Shown piece by piece: positions 19,201 through 26,611 of a stretch of DNA of 64,000 nt. Within the stretch, counting starts at the first letter, position 1; the number at the start of each line of letters is the position of its first letter. Under the pieces are notes generated by a model, which ran no database searches, had not been told where the DNA came from, and worked only from the letters and a program-made list of their open reading frames with translations. Source of the DNA: JBOGOC01 sp050747525 (lineage in GTDB: Bacteria > Acidobacteriota > Polarisedimenticolia > JACPZX01 > DASXTC01); assembly GCA_050747525.1 (NCBI GenBank), contig JBOGOC010000093.1, forward strand, positions 1 through 64,000. The letters run 5' to 3'. The position numbers were made by a program, and so were the translations under genes.

Positions 19201-19352
19201 ATCGCAGCTACGTCATCAACTACAACGTGGGCAGGGAGCTGGTGGCCTCGTACGTAGAGCGGCGCGCGGGGCCGGGCGCCGGCGAGGCAAAGCGCTGGGA
19301 GGTCTTCAAGGAGCTGCTGGCCTCGCCGCGCCTGCCGTCCGGGCTGTTGTGA
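16212..19352 (+). CDS. S9 prolyl oligopeptidase family peptidase fused to a DUF885-like zincin
   Basis: This is a single 1046-residue open frame with two enzyme units. Residues 1-28 are a signal peptide. Residues 35-370 form a WD40/TolB-like beta-propeller, and 375-635 form an alpha/beta-hydrolase domain with GGSYGGYM (Ser497), GANDTNVP (Asp579) and DEGHGW (His611), the S9 catalytic triad. From residue 643 an unrelated domain begins (EDYVRLVLAVGQHDADYVDAYYG) that contains HEGYPGHH (His863, Glu864, His869, His870), the metal-site pattern of DUF885-type proteins. The start is a GTG overlapping the DUF2235 stop. The junction has an internal ATG at 18138 preceded by a ribosome-like GGGAG, so two separate genes may have fused by stop loss, or the second half may also be made alone. 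Confidence 0.82.
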   Translation: MRRRRVMAPVAAACAALAAFVMAGTGEDPLERSVAAMARIGSTRSPSFSPDGRTLAMVSDMAGVPQVWTVPVAGGWPTQVTALEDPVGGVAWSPAGDWLALSVAPGGGMNSQVFVMRPDGTGLRRLTPGGKDNNWLSGWTHDGRSLVVASNRDDPGAMSPYLVDPAAGTMRLAARNRGIGSLTDVSRDGKRAVLYRMRSRGDDDLFLVSLSATGPSTDEVLLTRHEPPGQFEGGLFSPDGRTIYLASNKDRDLMAFARVRLDAQGKPGPIEVIAARDDAELEEVTLADDGSVAALLWNASGSSELAFVDLKTGRMQPAPPAPAEIVSEMTFSRDARLLAFSASGAAAPTDVWVLDRGTGKYRQISRSPHAGVELDSLVRPELVRFAAHDGVTLTGWLYRPRLSAGSAPSGPMVLSFHGGPEGQERPRFSSTYQALLSRGIAVLAPNVRGSSGFGKKFMNLDNGALRADGVRDIEACVAFAVKSGNADPKRLGIMGGSYGGYMVMAGLTRYPDMFAAGANLFGVVNFETFFAHTEPWMAAISTVEYGDPNTQAALLRELSPIHAIDRVKAPTIVLHGANDTNVPVVEAEQVVENLKRRGVPVEYVLFPDEGHGWRKMPNRVRSATAIVGWFETHLKPGETGDEMGAIAEDYVRLVLAVGQHDADYVDAYYGPPAWKAEAEAEKAPLAELKRRAQDLLDRVKATAPAGDEPSALRYTFLTKQLQSLSARLRMLEGEKLSFDEESRALYDTVAPRRTEERFQATIARLDALLPGEGPTADRYQRWREGFVIPADRLDGVFRAAVKACQDRTRRHIDLPPEESFTIEYVKDKPWSGYNWYQGSLKSLIQINVSLPIFADRALDLACHEGYPGHHVYNMMLEQQLVRGRGWMEFTVYPLFSPMSLIAEGSANHGIDMAFPGAERAKFEREVVFPLAGLDPARVEQFDAVQDVIHELDHAGNEAARRYLDGAIDAAEASRWLQRYALMSKASADQRVRFIDRYRSYVINYNVGRELVASYVERRAGPGAGEAKRWEVFKELLASPRLPSGLL

Positions 19353-19380
19353 ACCCATCATCCAATGGAGGGCTCAGACC

Positions 19381-19590
19381 GTGAGTCATCACGTCTACAA
19401 GTCGATCGATCTGACCGGGTCGTCTCCCAAGAGCATCGAGGACGCGATCGGCACCGCCATCGCCAAGGCCTCCCAGACCGTGAGGAACATGCGGTGGTTC
19501 CAGGTGACCGACACCCGCGGGTACATCCATGACGGAGCTGTGGAGCACTGGCAGGTGACGGTGAAGATCGGCTTCACCCTGGAGGACTGA
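19381..19590 (+). CDS. Dodecin flavin-storage protein
   Basis: This 69-residue protein has the full dodecin pattern: HVYKSIDLTGSSPKSIEDAI, a central VRNMRWFQVTDTRGYI with the flavin-stacking Trp, and VEHWQVTVKIGFTLE. Dodecins form hollow dodecamers that bind and protect flavins in the cytoplasm. The start is GTG with GGAGGG eight bases upstream. It closes the long plus-strand run that begins with gdhA and converges with the thioredoxin-like gene six bases away. Confidence 0.92.
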   Translation: MSHHVYKSIDLTGSSPKSIEDAIGTAIAKASQTVRNMRWFQVTDTRGYIHDGAVEHWQVTVKIGFTLED

Positions 19591-19596
19591 GCGCGC

Positions 19597-20187
19597 CTAC
19601 TGTCCCTGCGACGCCTCCTGCGGCAGCCACACCGACGACTTGCGTGCCCACTCGCTCTGAGGGCTCATCTTTCTGAGGGCGACCGCCGTCTCGCTCAGCT
19701 TCGCCGGGTTCTGCGTGGCCTTGTAGGCGGAGACTCCTTCCCAGTAGCGGGCCTCCGGGGCTGACAGGGACTTGGGATGCTTCGTCCACACCTCGCGGAA
19801 GAGCGGCTCCGCTTCGGGGTAGCGTCCCAGCGCGAAGGCGACGCGCCCCAGCCCCATGCCCAGTTGGGCGAGGAGGTCGTCCGCGGGGAGATAGCCCTCG
19901 ATGCGGAAGCGCTCCACGCCGTCGGGGTCGAGCACGATCTGCGTCGGGGTCCACTGGGCGCCGAACCGATCGAACGCCGAGGGGTTCTCTTTGATGTGAG
20001 CCTTCACCGGGACGAAGCCGGACGTGACCGCCTCGACGACCCGGGGATCAGGATAGACCTCGGCTTCCAGCCGAGCGCACCCCGCTCAGGCGGGCGCCGC
20101 GCTGAAGTCGATCAGAATCGGCTTGCGCGCGGCTTTCCCCTGCTGAAGGGCCTGGTCGACGTCTTTGTTCCATGCGATCTGGGCCAT
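19597..20187 (-). CDS. Thioredoxin-like protein with in-frame TGA (UxxC): probable selenoprotein with TPR-like tail
   Basis: Reading from the ATG at 20187, which has AGGAGGG eight bases upstream, gives a normal thioredoxin-fold start (KPILIDFSAAPA). A TGA follows at 20088-20086 (codon 34), then AGC with Cys37 and LEAEVYPDPRVVEAVTSGFVPVKAH, TPTQIVLDP and a TPR-like C-terminal half with FALGRYPEAEPLFREVW. In related thioredoxins the codon at the TGA position is the first Cys of CxxC, so this reads as UxxC. A 17-base hairpin begins 11 bases after the TGA. Total length with selenocysteine would be 196 residues. A conventional gene finder would report only the fragment from a GTG at 20007. The alternative is a single-base nonsense mutation of a Cys codon. 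Confidence 0.7.
20059..20088 (-). promoter_or_regulatory. UGA codon and candidate bacterial SECIS hairpin
   Basis: Downstream of the UGA (20088-20086) the mRNA contains CUCGGCUGGAAGCCGAG (20075-20059): a perfect 6-7 bp stem with a UGGAA or GGA apical loop. The loop starts about 17 bases after the UGA and has a G in its first two positions, as expected for bacterial SECIS elements that recruit SelB. No such strict stem is needed to encode the protein at this point. Confidence 0.6.
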
Positions 20188-20268
20188 GGGCGAGCCCTCC
20201 TGAGGGTTGACGGGATACCCCGAGTCTTGACCGGCCGGCCCGCGATGTCAACCATCCCGAAGACAAGG

Positions 20269-21423
20269 TCACCCGGGCTCCAGCCCTGGGAGGTACGGCT
20301 CGTCTTCTTCAGGCTCATCGAAGGGATCAGGGATCTTCCCGCGGTCCCTCGCAAGTGCCGCGAGCTCGTTGAGCTTCGTGGAAGCCCTGTACGTGCGCCC
20401 CCGCTTCTCTCCATCAGCCACGAGCATTCCTTCTCTCACCAGGACGGCCAGGTCTCGACTGGCGAGGTTGTCAGATACCTCCGCGGCGGATCGGTAGGTG
20501 GCATTCCTGATTCGCAGACCAATGGCGGCGTCTGCCAGCGCGAAGATCATCCTGTCTGGAAGCTTGCGGTTGGCCACCTCTGCTTCAATGGCGTTCCACA
20601 CACGTTCCATGAACTTGGAGCGCCTCAGCAGGGTATGGGCCTGTCTGTAGTGTGCGGTCAGGCAGAATCGAATCCAAGGACTGGCGTCTCTCTCCGGGTG
20701 CCATGTGCCGGCCCCGACACGGGCAAGGACCTCGTAGTAGTCCCTGGTATTCCTGCCCAGGTACTCTTCGATACTCGAAAAAGGAGGAGCGAGCGTGCCG
20801 GTTCGCGCGAGCACGAGAGTCTCGAGGCAACGAGCCATGCGTCCGTTCCCATCCGAGAAAGGATGGATCATGACGAGATTCAAGTGCGCCATGGCCGCCT
20901 GGACAAGGCTTGGACGCTCATTTCTGGCTTGGAGTGAGTCGATGAGCTCGGCTACGAGTGCAGGAACGATCTCGGCATCGGGACCCTCATAGACGTTCTC
21001 CTTTCTGGCCTCGTCGAAGACGAAGATTGGTCCCGGCCGCCACTTGCCAGGGTTTCTGCTCAAGTCATGCTGCATCATCATGTAGTGGAGAGATCTCAGG
21101 AGATCGGCCGAATAGGTGAAATGCGGGTCGTCGAAAAGGCCGATCACGTAGGTCATGGCCATCTGGTATCCAGCCACAGCAAGCCAGGTTTCGGTGCGTG
21201 GCTGTTCTTCGCCTTCTGCCGCAGCCAGCGCATCATCGACCGAGACGGTGTATCCCTCGATGCTGTTGGAGCCCTGCACTGCCCTCGCCAAGGTCACTCT
21301 GCGCAGAAGACCGGTCCAGCGTCGGGAGGTTGTCAGAGCGTATCCGAGGCTGGCCTTGACCTCTTCGACACTCTTCACGACCTCCAGTTCCCTTGTCGTG
21401 AGGATAGGTGCCTTGAAGATCAT
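20269..21423 (-). CDS. Fic family protein with N-terminal inhibitory motif
   Basis: This 384-residue Fic protein has the complete catalytic loop HPFSDGNGRMAR starting at His187, which supports AMP (or other nucleotide) transfer to a hydroxyl side chain. The motif SNSIEG (residues 52-57) matches the (S/T)xxxE(G/N) inhibitory helix of class II Fic proteins, so activity is self-restrained and no separate antitoxin is needed. The C-terminal third (about 285-360) looks like a winged-helix DNA-binding segment, as in many stand-alone Fic proteins. The gene is monocistronic with its own promoter; its base composition is a little lower in GC than its neighbours, which hints at separate acquisition. 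Confidence 0.9.
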   Translation of the reverse strand: MIFKAPILTTRELEVVKSVEEVKASLGYALTTSRRWTGLLRRVTLARAVQGSNSIEGYTVSVDDALAAAEGEEQPRTETWLAVAGYQMAMTYVIGLFDDPHFTYSADLLRSLHYMMMQHDLSRNPGKWRPGPIFVFDEARKENVYEGPDAEIVPALVAELIDSLQARNERPSLVQAAMAHLNLVMIHPFSDGNGRMARCLETLVLARTGTLAPPFSSIEEYLGRNTRDYYEVLARVGAGTWHPERDASPWIRFCLTAHYRQAHTLLRRSKFMERVWNAIEAEVANRKLPDRMIFALADAAIGLRIRNATYRSAAEVSDNLASRDLAVLVREGMLVADGEKRGRTYRASTKLNELAALARDRGKIPDPFDEPEEDEPYLPGLEPG

Positions 21424-21462
21424 ATCAGTTATCCGCCTCTTATGAGACAGATATTAACTGAT
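21424..21462. promoter_or_regulatory. Inverted repeat over the fic -10 region and leader (possible operator)
   Basis: ATCAGTTA (21424-21431) and TAACTGAT (21455-21462) form perfect 8-bp arms with a 23-base spacer. One arm touches the -10 element and the other abuts the start codon. This is the layout expected for an operator, and the winged-helix-like C-terminus of the Fic protein is a possible binder; that link is inference. Confidence 0.4.
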
Positions 21463-21479
21463 GCGAGGTCGGTTGTCAA
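21451..21479 (-). promoter_or_regulatory. Sigma70-like promoter of the fic gene
   Basis: On the minus strand a perfect TTGACA (21479-21474) is followed after 17 bases by TAATAT (21456-21451, four of six). The predicted transcript starts near 21444, about 20 bases before the ATG at 21423. The region is clearly AT-rich compared with its surroundings. Confidence 0.6.
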
Positions 21480-21493
21480 AATGCTTTCCGGCG

Positions 21494-24472
21494 TCAGAAG
21501 GCCAGCCGGCAGCCCAGCTCCAGCGTGCGCGGCGGGCCGGCCTGGATGATCGGCTCGCCGAAGTTGCGTGACAACGCGGCGCCCTCCACGGCCGCCACGT
21601 TGAAGCGGTCGAACAGGTTGAACACCTGCAGGAAGATCTCCCCGTGGTTGGCGGCTCCCTGGCCGGTGCGGCCGCCGAACGGCAGCGCGAGGCGCATGTC
21701 CACCTGCGCGAAGATCGGCTCGTCCAGATCCTCCACCGGGGCCAGGCCGTTGGCGATGCGCAGGTCGTTCACCGGCTTCAGGGGCGTGCGCTCTCCCGTG
21801 TTGCGCCCCACCCCGGCAGGGCGGTCGTTGGTGAGGCCGTCGACGTTCTCGTCTCTCCCCGTCGTGACGTTGAAGGGGAAGCCCGAGGCCACCCGCGCCG
21901 TCCCCGAAAGGCTCAGCCCGAGCCAGGGGAGGGGGGCCGATCCGCTCACCACGAAGCGGTGCCGCTGATCGGCGTCGGAGCGGCCGCGCTCCTCGGAGAG
22001 ATCGGTGGTGGGAGGTAGGCTGATCCCGCCCTTCAGCGGGTCGGGCCCTTCGTCGAGGGCCTTGGACCACGTGTAGGTGACCGTGGCCCAGCCGCGATCG
22101 GATTTCCATTGCCATCCCAGGTCCAGGCCCGTGTACCACGTGTGCCCTTCGCTCACCATGGCGGCAATGGATCCGACGTTGGGGTCTTCGTGGACCGGCA
22201 TGCCGTTCACGTCGAACGAGGCCACGGGATTGAGGTCCAGCAGGAGCACCTGGTCGTGCCCCTCCACCCGCGTCACTCTCGCCCGCCACGACGAGCGCGG
22301 GCCGATGGCCTGCTCGTACTCGAGGCTGAGCTGCGAGGCCCACGGCGTGTTCAGCTCGGTGCCCGTGGAGAAGCGCAGGATCAGCTCGGGCGGGAAGACC
22401 AGCTCCTGCTTGATCACGTCGATACCCAGCTCCTCCACGACGTCTTCGGTGATCTCCAGCAGCAGCCCCTGGGGGAAGATGAGGCCGATCTCGGTCCCGC
22501 TGGTGATGGCGGCCACCGCCGGGAAGCCGAGCGGCACCTTGTCGTAGAAGATGCCGGCCCCTCCGCGCACCACCCGCTGTCTCCCCGCCGGGGACCAGGT
22601 GAAGCCCAGCCGCGGGGCGAGGTTGTTGGTGTCGCGCGGCGCCCCGCCGTTGGGGATGGCAGAGTCCACGCGCGCGTCCTCGGGGAGCACGTAGGTGCTC
22701 AGGTCGTAGCGCAGACCGTAGGTGAGCTGCCACACGCCGGCGTGCCCCAGAGCCCACGTGTCCTGGAAGAAGCCCCCCACGCGGGTGTCGTCGATGTCGG
22801 CCGTTGCCTTGCCGTCGATCAGCTGGAAGACGATGGGGTACGTGGACGGGTATCCCAGCTCGTCCACCTGGCCGTCGCCGTCGTCGTCAACCCCCTGGGC
22901 GCCGGGACAGATCACCGGCGCGTCGAGGTCCATCCCGACGTGGTTGTTGGGGTCGTTGACGTAGGCGAAGAACAGGTCGCCGCAGTCGCCCGGCTCGAAG
23001 CGGTCGTCCGTGTCGTAGATCAGGTTGCCGTTGGGGGCGAAGCGGGTCTCGATCGCGGTGCGGCTGTGCAAGACGTCCACCCCGGCCTTGAGCGTGTGGG
23101 GCCCCGTGGTCCAGGTGATGTTGTCCACCAGCTGGATCCGGTCTTCGTCGCGCTGCTGCCGGCTGAGGTTGTTGCTGCCGAAGATGCCCGAGGGGCGGTC
23201 CACCCCCGGCCGATCGGAGGCGGCCCGCTGGTCGAACTGCGAGAAGCCCACCTGCAGCCGCGCCTCGTGGATCGCGCCCCCGCTCAGGGTGGAGGTGAGC
23301 GTCGCGGTGGCCAGGACGTCGTTCTCGTCGAGCGTGAAGCCCGATTCCGGGGTCTGGCGCCCGCCCACGTTCAGGTCGTCCGCGGCCGCCCTGTTGGCCA
23401 CCAGGCGCGCCATCAGCATGTGATTCGTGCTCAAGTTGAAGTCGGCGCGCACCCCCAGGTTGTCGCTGCTTCGCGGTCCCAGGGTGATGCCGCCGGGGTT
23501 GCCGAGGCGGTCCACGCCGGTGTAGGTGACCACCTGGTCCGCCTGCTGGTGCTCGTAGGAGGCGAACAGAAACGCCTTGTCGGGCCGCAGCGCCCCGGCT
23601 CCCCAGACCCCGGCCATCAGGCGGCTTCCCACGCCCGTCTCGCCCTCGTCGTGCGGAAGCGAGGCCACGAAATCCCCCTGGTCGTTCAGCCCGGTGGACG
23701 CGCCCATCAGGAAGCCGCCTCCCGCAGCCTCGTTCTCTCCGCGGCGGGTGATCATGTTGAGCACCCCTCCGGCGGCCCGCCCGAACTCGGGGGCGTACCC
23801 GTTCGTGAGCACCACGAACTCCTGGATCATCTGCCCGGACACGAACGTGTTGAGGTTGGTGTTGCTGATCAGATCGTTGTTGTCCAGACCGTCCACGAGA
23901 AACGAGTTGGCTCGTCCCGACTGGCCGTTCAACGCGAACACCGAGCCGCGCTCGCCATAGAAGTTGGCCACGGGGACTCCTGCCACCGACGCGTCCAGCA
24001 GGGCCAGGTCGGTGAGGGTGCGGCCGTCGATGGGGAGGTCGTCGATCTGCGCGCCGCCCACGCGCAGCTCGCCTCCTGCCCGCGACGGGTCGATGAGGGG
24101 GGTCTCGGCGTCCACGCTGACCGTCTCGGTCATCACCGCTCCCTGCGTGAAGTCCAGGGTCAGGACCTGCATCAGCTTGAGGGTGATCGCCCGCGGCTCG
24201 CTCAGGCGCGCGCCTCCCTCCTCCGGGCGGCGCGGGACCACCATCCAGGCGCCGGGCTCCAGGCCCTCGAGCCGGTAGCGGCCATCCGCCCGCGTGGTGG
24301 CCGTGCGCAGGGCGCCCGTCGCCTCCGAGCGCGCCTCGACGACCACGCCGGGAAGAGGGCTGCCGTCGGCGCCCCGCACGACGCCGGTGACCGAAGCCGA
24401 GACGGTCTGCGCCCGCACGGGGACGCCCCCAAGAATCAGCAGAGCCGCCGCGATCGCGAGGCGTGACCTCAC
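21494..24472 (-). CDS. Oar-like TonB-dependent receptor with carboxypeptidase regulatory-like domain
   Basis: This 992-residue outer-membrane protein has a signal peptide (1-21) and a transthyretin-like/carboxypeptidase regulatory domain (about 25-105, VTGVVRGADGSPLPGVVVEARS). A plug domain follows (VDGLDNNDLISNTN, YAPEFGRAAGGVLNMITRRG), then a long beta-barrel that ends in GCRLAF. This is the Oar-like class that is greatly expanded in Acidobacteriota and myxobacteria. A DDDGDGQVDE calcium-type loop lies near residue 525. Its ATG overlaps the stop of the FN3 gene by four bases, so it is the last gene of the five-gene RND/PhnD/TatT/FN3 operon. Ligand unknown; peptides, polysaccharides or lipids are options for this class. 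Confidence 0.88.
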   Translation of the reverse strand: MRSRLAIAAALLILGGVPVRAQTVSASVTGVVRGADGSPLPGVVVEARSEATGALRTATTRADGRYRLEGLEPGAWMVVPRRPEEGGARLSEPRAITLKLMQVLTLDFTQGAVMTETVSVDAETPLIDPSRAGGELRVGGAQIDDLPIDGRTLTDLALLDASVAGVPVANFYGERGSVFALNGQSGRANSFLVDGLDNNDLISNTNLNTFVSGQMIQEFVVLTNGYAPEFGRAAGGVLNMITRRGENEAAGGGFLMGASTGLNDQGDFVASLPHDEGETGVGSRLMAGVWGAGALRPDKAFLFASYEHQQADQVVTYTGVDRLGNPGGITLGPRSSDNLGVRADFNLSTNHMLMARLVANRAAADDLNVGGRQTPESGFTLDENDVLATATLTSTLSGGAIHEARLQVGFSQFDQRAASDRPGVDRPSGIFGSNNLSRQQRDEDRIQLVDNITWTTGPHTLKAGVDVLHSRTAIETRFAPNGNLIYDTDDRFEPGDCGDLFFAYVNDPNNHVGMDLDAPVICPGAQGVDDDGDGQVDELGYPSTYPIVFQLIDGKATADIDDTRVGGFFQDTWALGHAGVWQLTYGLRYDLSTYVLPEDARVDSAIPNGGAPRDTNNLAPRLGFTWSPAGRQRVVRGGAGIFYDKVPLGFPAVAAITSGTEIGLIFPQGLLLEITEDVVEELGIDVIKQELVFPPELILRFSTGTELNTPWASQLSLEYEQAIGPRSSWRARVTRVEGHDQVLLLDLNPVASFDVNGMPVHEDPNVGSIAAMVSEGHTWYTGLDLGWQWKSDRGWATVTYTWSKALDEGPDPLKGGISLPPTTDLSEERGRSDADQRHRFVVSGSAPLPWLGLSLSGTARVASGFPFNVTTGRDENVDGLTNDRPAGVGRNTGERTPLKPVNDLRIANGLAPVEDLDEPIFAQVDMRLALPFGGRTGQGAANHGEIFLQVFNLFDRFNVAAVEGAALSRNFGEPIIQAGPPRTLELGCRLAF

Positions 24473-26589
24473 TGGCCGTAGTGCCCCCAGGGACCCGTCC
24501 CGGTGGCGCTGCGTCCCAGGACCAGGAAGTAGGTGTCATCGGGGTTGCCGGTCCAGCAGGTGACCGCCCCCACGGTGTCGGCCACCGTCGCGAACCCGGC
24601 GCTGGAGCTCGCGGTATCAGATCCGATCACCCGGTATCCCTGGGCACAGGGGTCCACCACGGTGTCCCAGCAGATCTCGATGTTGCCGCCGCCCGCGGTG
24701 GTGACCATCAGGTCACCCACCTCCACGGTGGGCTGGCAGGCGGCCGGCGTGGTGGTGGCCATCACCTCGATGGGATAGACGAACGAGGGATCACCGGACA
24801 CCTGAGATGGGTAGAGGAGGCTCTCGTACGTGGTGACGATGCTGCTGGACGGGTCGGTGAAGATGGACCGGGCGGTGACCGTGATGTGATAGGTGGCCCC
24901 GGACGTGAGCCCCGAGATCGTGGCCGTGGTCCCGGCGAACGCGACCTGGCCCGGGTGAGTCACGGAGTTGAAGGCGTAAGGGGTGGCGCCACCCGAGTCA
25001 GTGTCCCAGTAGACCTTGTAGTCGTTGATGCGGTGGGTGTCGAGCCCCGGGTCCCACGAGATCGATACCGTGGTGTCGGTGTTGCCGGTCACGGTGATGG
25101 TGCGGGGAGGGAAGAGCCCGAACTTGATGTCGGTGGCGTCCATGATTCCCCACGACGTGTCGTCGGGCACGTTCTGCTCCGACTGGAGGCGCACCACCGT
25201 TCCCATGTGCGGCACCTGCCACAGGTAGTTGACGGTGCGCACCTGGTCGAACACGAAGCCGCAGGTCGCCCCTCCGTAGACGCAGAAGTCGGCCACGATC
25301 CGGATGAGAAGCGCGTTGAAGGTGTGCCCCGACGGCAGCGTCACCACCCCCGCCTTGACCACCTGGCCGTACTGGGTGCCGGTGTGGCCGGGGCACGACT
25401 TGGCGTAGAGCTTCGAGAAGAGCCCGCCCCCCGAGCACACCTCGTTGAACAGGGTCTGCTGACAGCTCGCCCCCGGGCCGCCGCTCCAGGTGGGATCCCC
25501 CACCTGCATGTACCAGCCCCCCGCGTCGTTGTTGGAGAAGCGGAAGAGCGGCACCGGGTTGCGTGTGCCCGTACCGTCCGTGACGTAGCAGAAGCCGCTC
25601 TCTCCCGTGCCGAGGGATCCCGCGCGCCCTTCGTTCTGCGTCCCGGCCCGCGCCCAGAGGGTGACGTCGGTCGGGCGCGTCTCGCGCTGCGTGGCCGTGT
25701 TGGTCTTGAACAGGGTGTTGGGGTCGCCGAAGTTCTTGTCCTCGCGATCCAGGTCGACCCCTGGCACGTTGTAGCCGCACTTGTTCCAGTTGCAGGTCTC
25801 GGCGGCGTTGATCGGCGTGCTGGTGGAGGCGACCTCCGCCCCGGTGGTGTTCCCCGAAAAGTTCCACGTGCTCGCGGCGATCAGCGCGCCGACGGTGGCA
25901 TAGGCCTCCGGAGTGAGGGAAGAGGTCAAGGTGCCATCCCCCTTGTCCCGCCCGTAGGCGATGGAGTCGTAGATCGGGCGGTCCAGCTCGTCGACGTAGA
26001 TCTTCAGATCGGCCGCGCCCAGCTGCACGTCGTCCACCACGCCGGCCTCGTCCACGCCGAGGCGCCTGCGCCCGTCAGCGTCGGCCGGGCCTCCCACCCA
26101 CGCCACCACGCCGGCTCGCGGATCGATCCATCGGTGCATCAGCTTCCAGCCCGCGCCACGCGGAGAGGCGGGGTCGAACACCAGCGCGCGCTGCAGCACG
26201 ACCTCGCGCGGGCCGGCAGGAAGGTGCGCCCAGCCGATGCCGACGATCTCGGTGTCGGCCCGCAACGCGGGGCCTTTGTCCCCGGCGATCTCGAACGACT
26301 CGCGATGTCCCGGCCGGAGGGCTTCCGGTGCCAGGTTCGGCAGAAGCCAGCGTTGCTGGTCCCCGGTGACCCCCTGCAGCGTCTCGGTGCGGAGCTCGCC
26401 CCGCGGGAAGGACGTCAGGTCCCAGCGGGTGCGTCCCTCGGGTGAAAGCATGTCGGCGGGAAGCGGACTCCCCGCGACGGCGCCCGCCACGACGGCGCGC
26501 CTCTGGATGACGGATTCGGCTGCGGCGATCAGGGAAAGGGACAGGCCGGCCGTGACGAACGTCAGCAGGGCAAGAGCCATGCGGCGCAT
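24469..26589 (-). CDS. Secreted fibronectin type III domain protein
   Basis: This is a 706-residue exported protein. I chose the ATG at 26589, six bases after GAGGAGG, over a TTG at 26607; it gives a clean signal peptide ending near AAAES. The first 400 residues are rich in Cys pairs (CNWNKCGYN, CQQTLFNEVCSGGG, CVYGGATCGF) and do not match a family I recognise. Residues about 430-530 are a fibronectin III domain (TVSISWDPGLDTHRINDYKVYWD ... ISGLTSGATYHITVTA), followed by a second, degenerate one with a Cys-linked tail. It could be a surface adhesin or a component of the adjacent receptor. It is coupled to the Oar-like receptor gene. Confidence 0.7.
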   Translation of the reverse strand: MRRMALALLTFVTAGLSLSLIAAAESVIQRRAVVAGAVAGSPLPADMLSPEGRTRWDLTSFPRGELRTETLQGVTGDQQRWLLPNLAPEALRPGHRESFEIAGDKGPALRADTEIVGIGWAHLPAGPREVVLQRALVFDPASPRGAGWKLMHRWIDPRAGVVAWVGGPADADGRRRLGVDEAGVVDDVQLGAADLKIYVDELDRPIYDSIAYGRDKGDGTLTSSLTPEAYATVGALIAASTWNFSGNTTGAEVASTSTPINAAETCNWNKCGYNVPGVDLDREDKNFGDPNTLFKTNTATQRETRPTDVTLWARAGTQNEGRAGSLGTGESGFCYVTDGTGTRNPVPLFRFSNNDAGGWYMQVGDPTWSGGPGASCQQTLFNEVCSGGGLFSKLYAKSCPGHTGTQYGQVVKAGVVTLPSGHTFNALLIRIVADFCVYGGATCGFVFDQVRTVNYLWQVPHMGTVVRLQSEQNVPDDTSWGIMDATDIKFGLFPPRTITVTGNTDTTVSISWDPGLDTHRINDYKVYWDTDSGGATPYAFNSVTHPGQVAFAGTTATISGLTSGATYHITVTARSIFTDPSSSIVTTYESLLYPSQVSGDPSFVYPIEVMATTTPAACQPTVEVGDLMVTTAGGGNIEICWDTVVDPCAQGYRVIGSDTASSSAGFATVADTVGAVTCWTGNPDDTYFLVLGRSATGTGPWGHYGQ

Positions 26590-26611
26590 GCGATCCTCCT
26601 CGGACAAGGGG

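Noticed and set aside
20048..20272. 74-codon minus-strand frame over the start of the thioredoxin-like gene
   Set aside because: Arg/Ser-rich, out of frame with the thioredoxin sequence and without a ribosome site.
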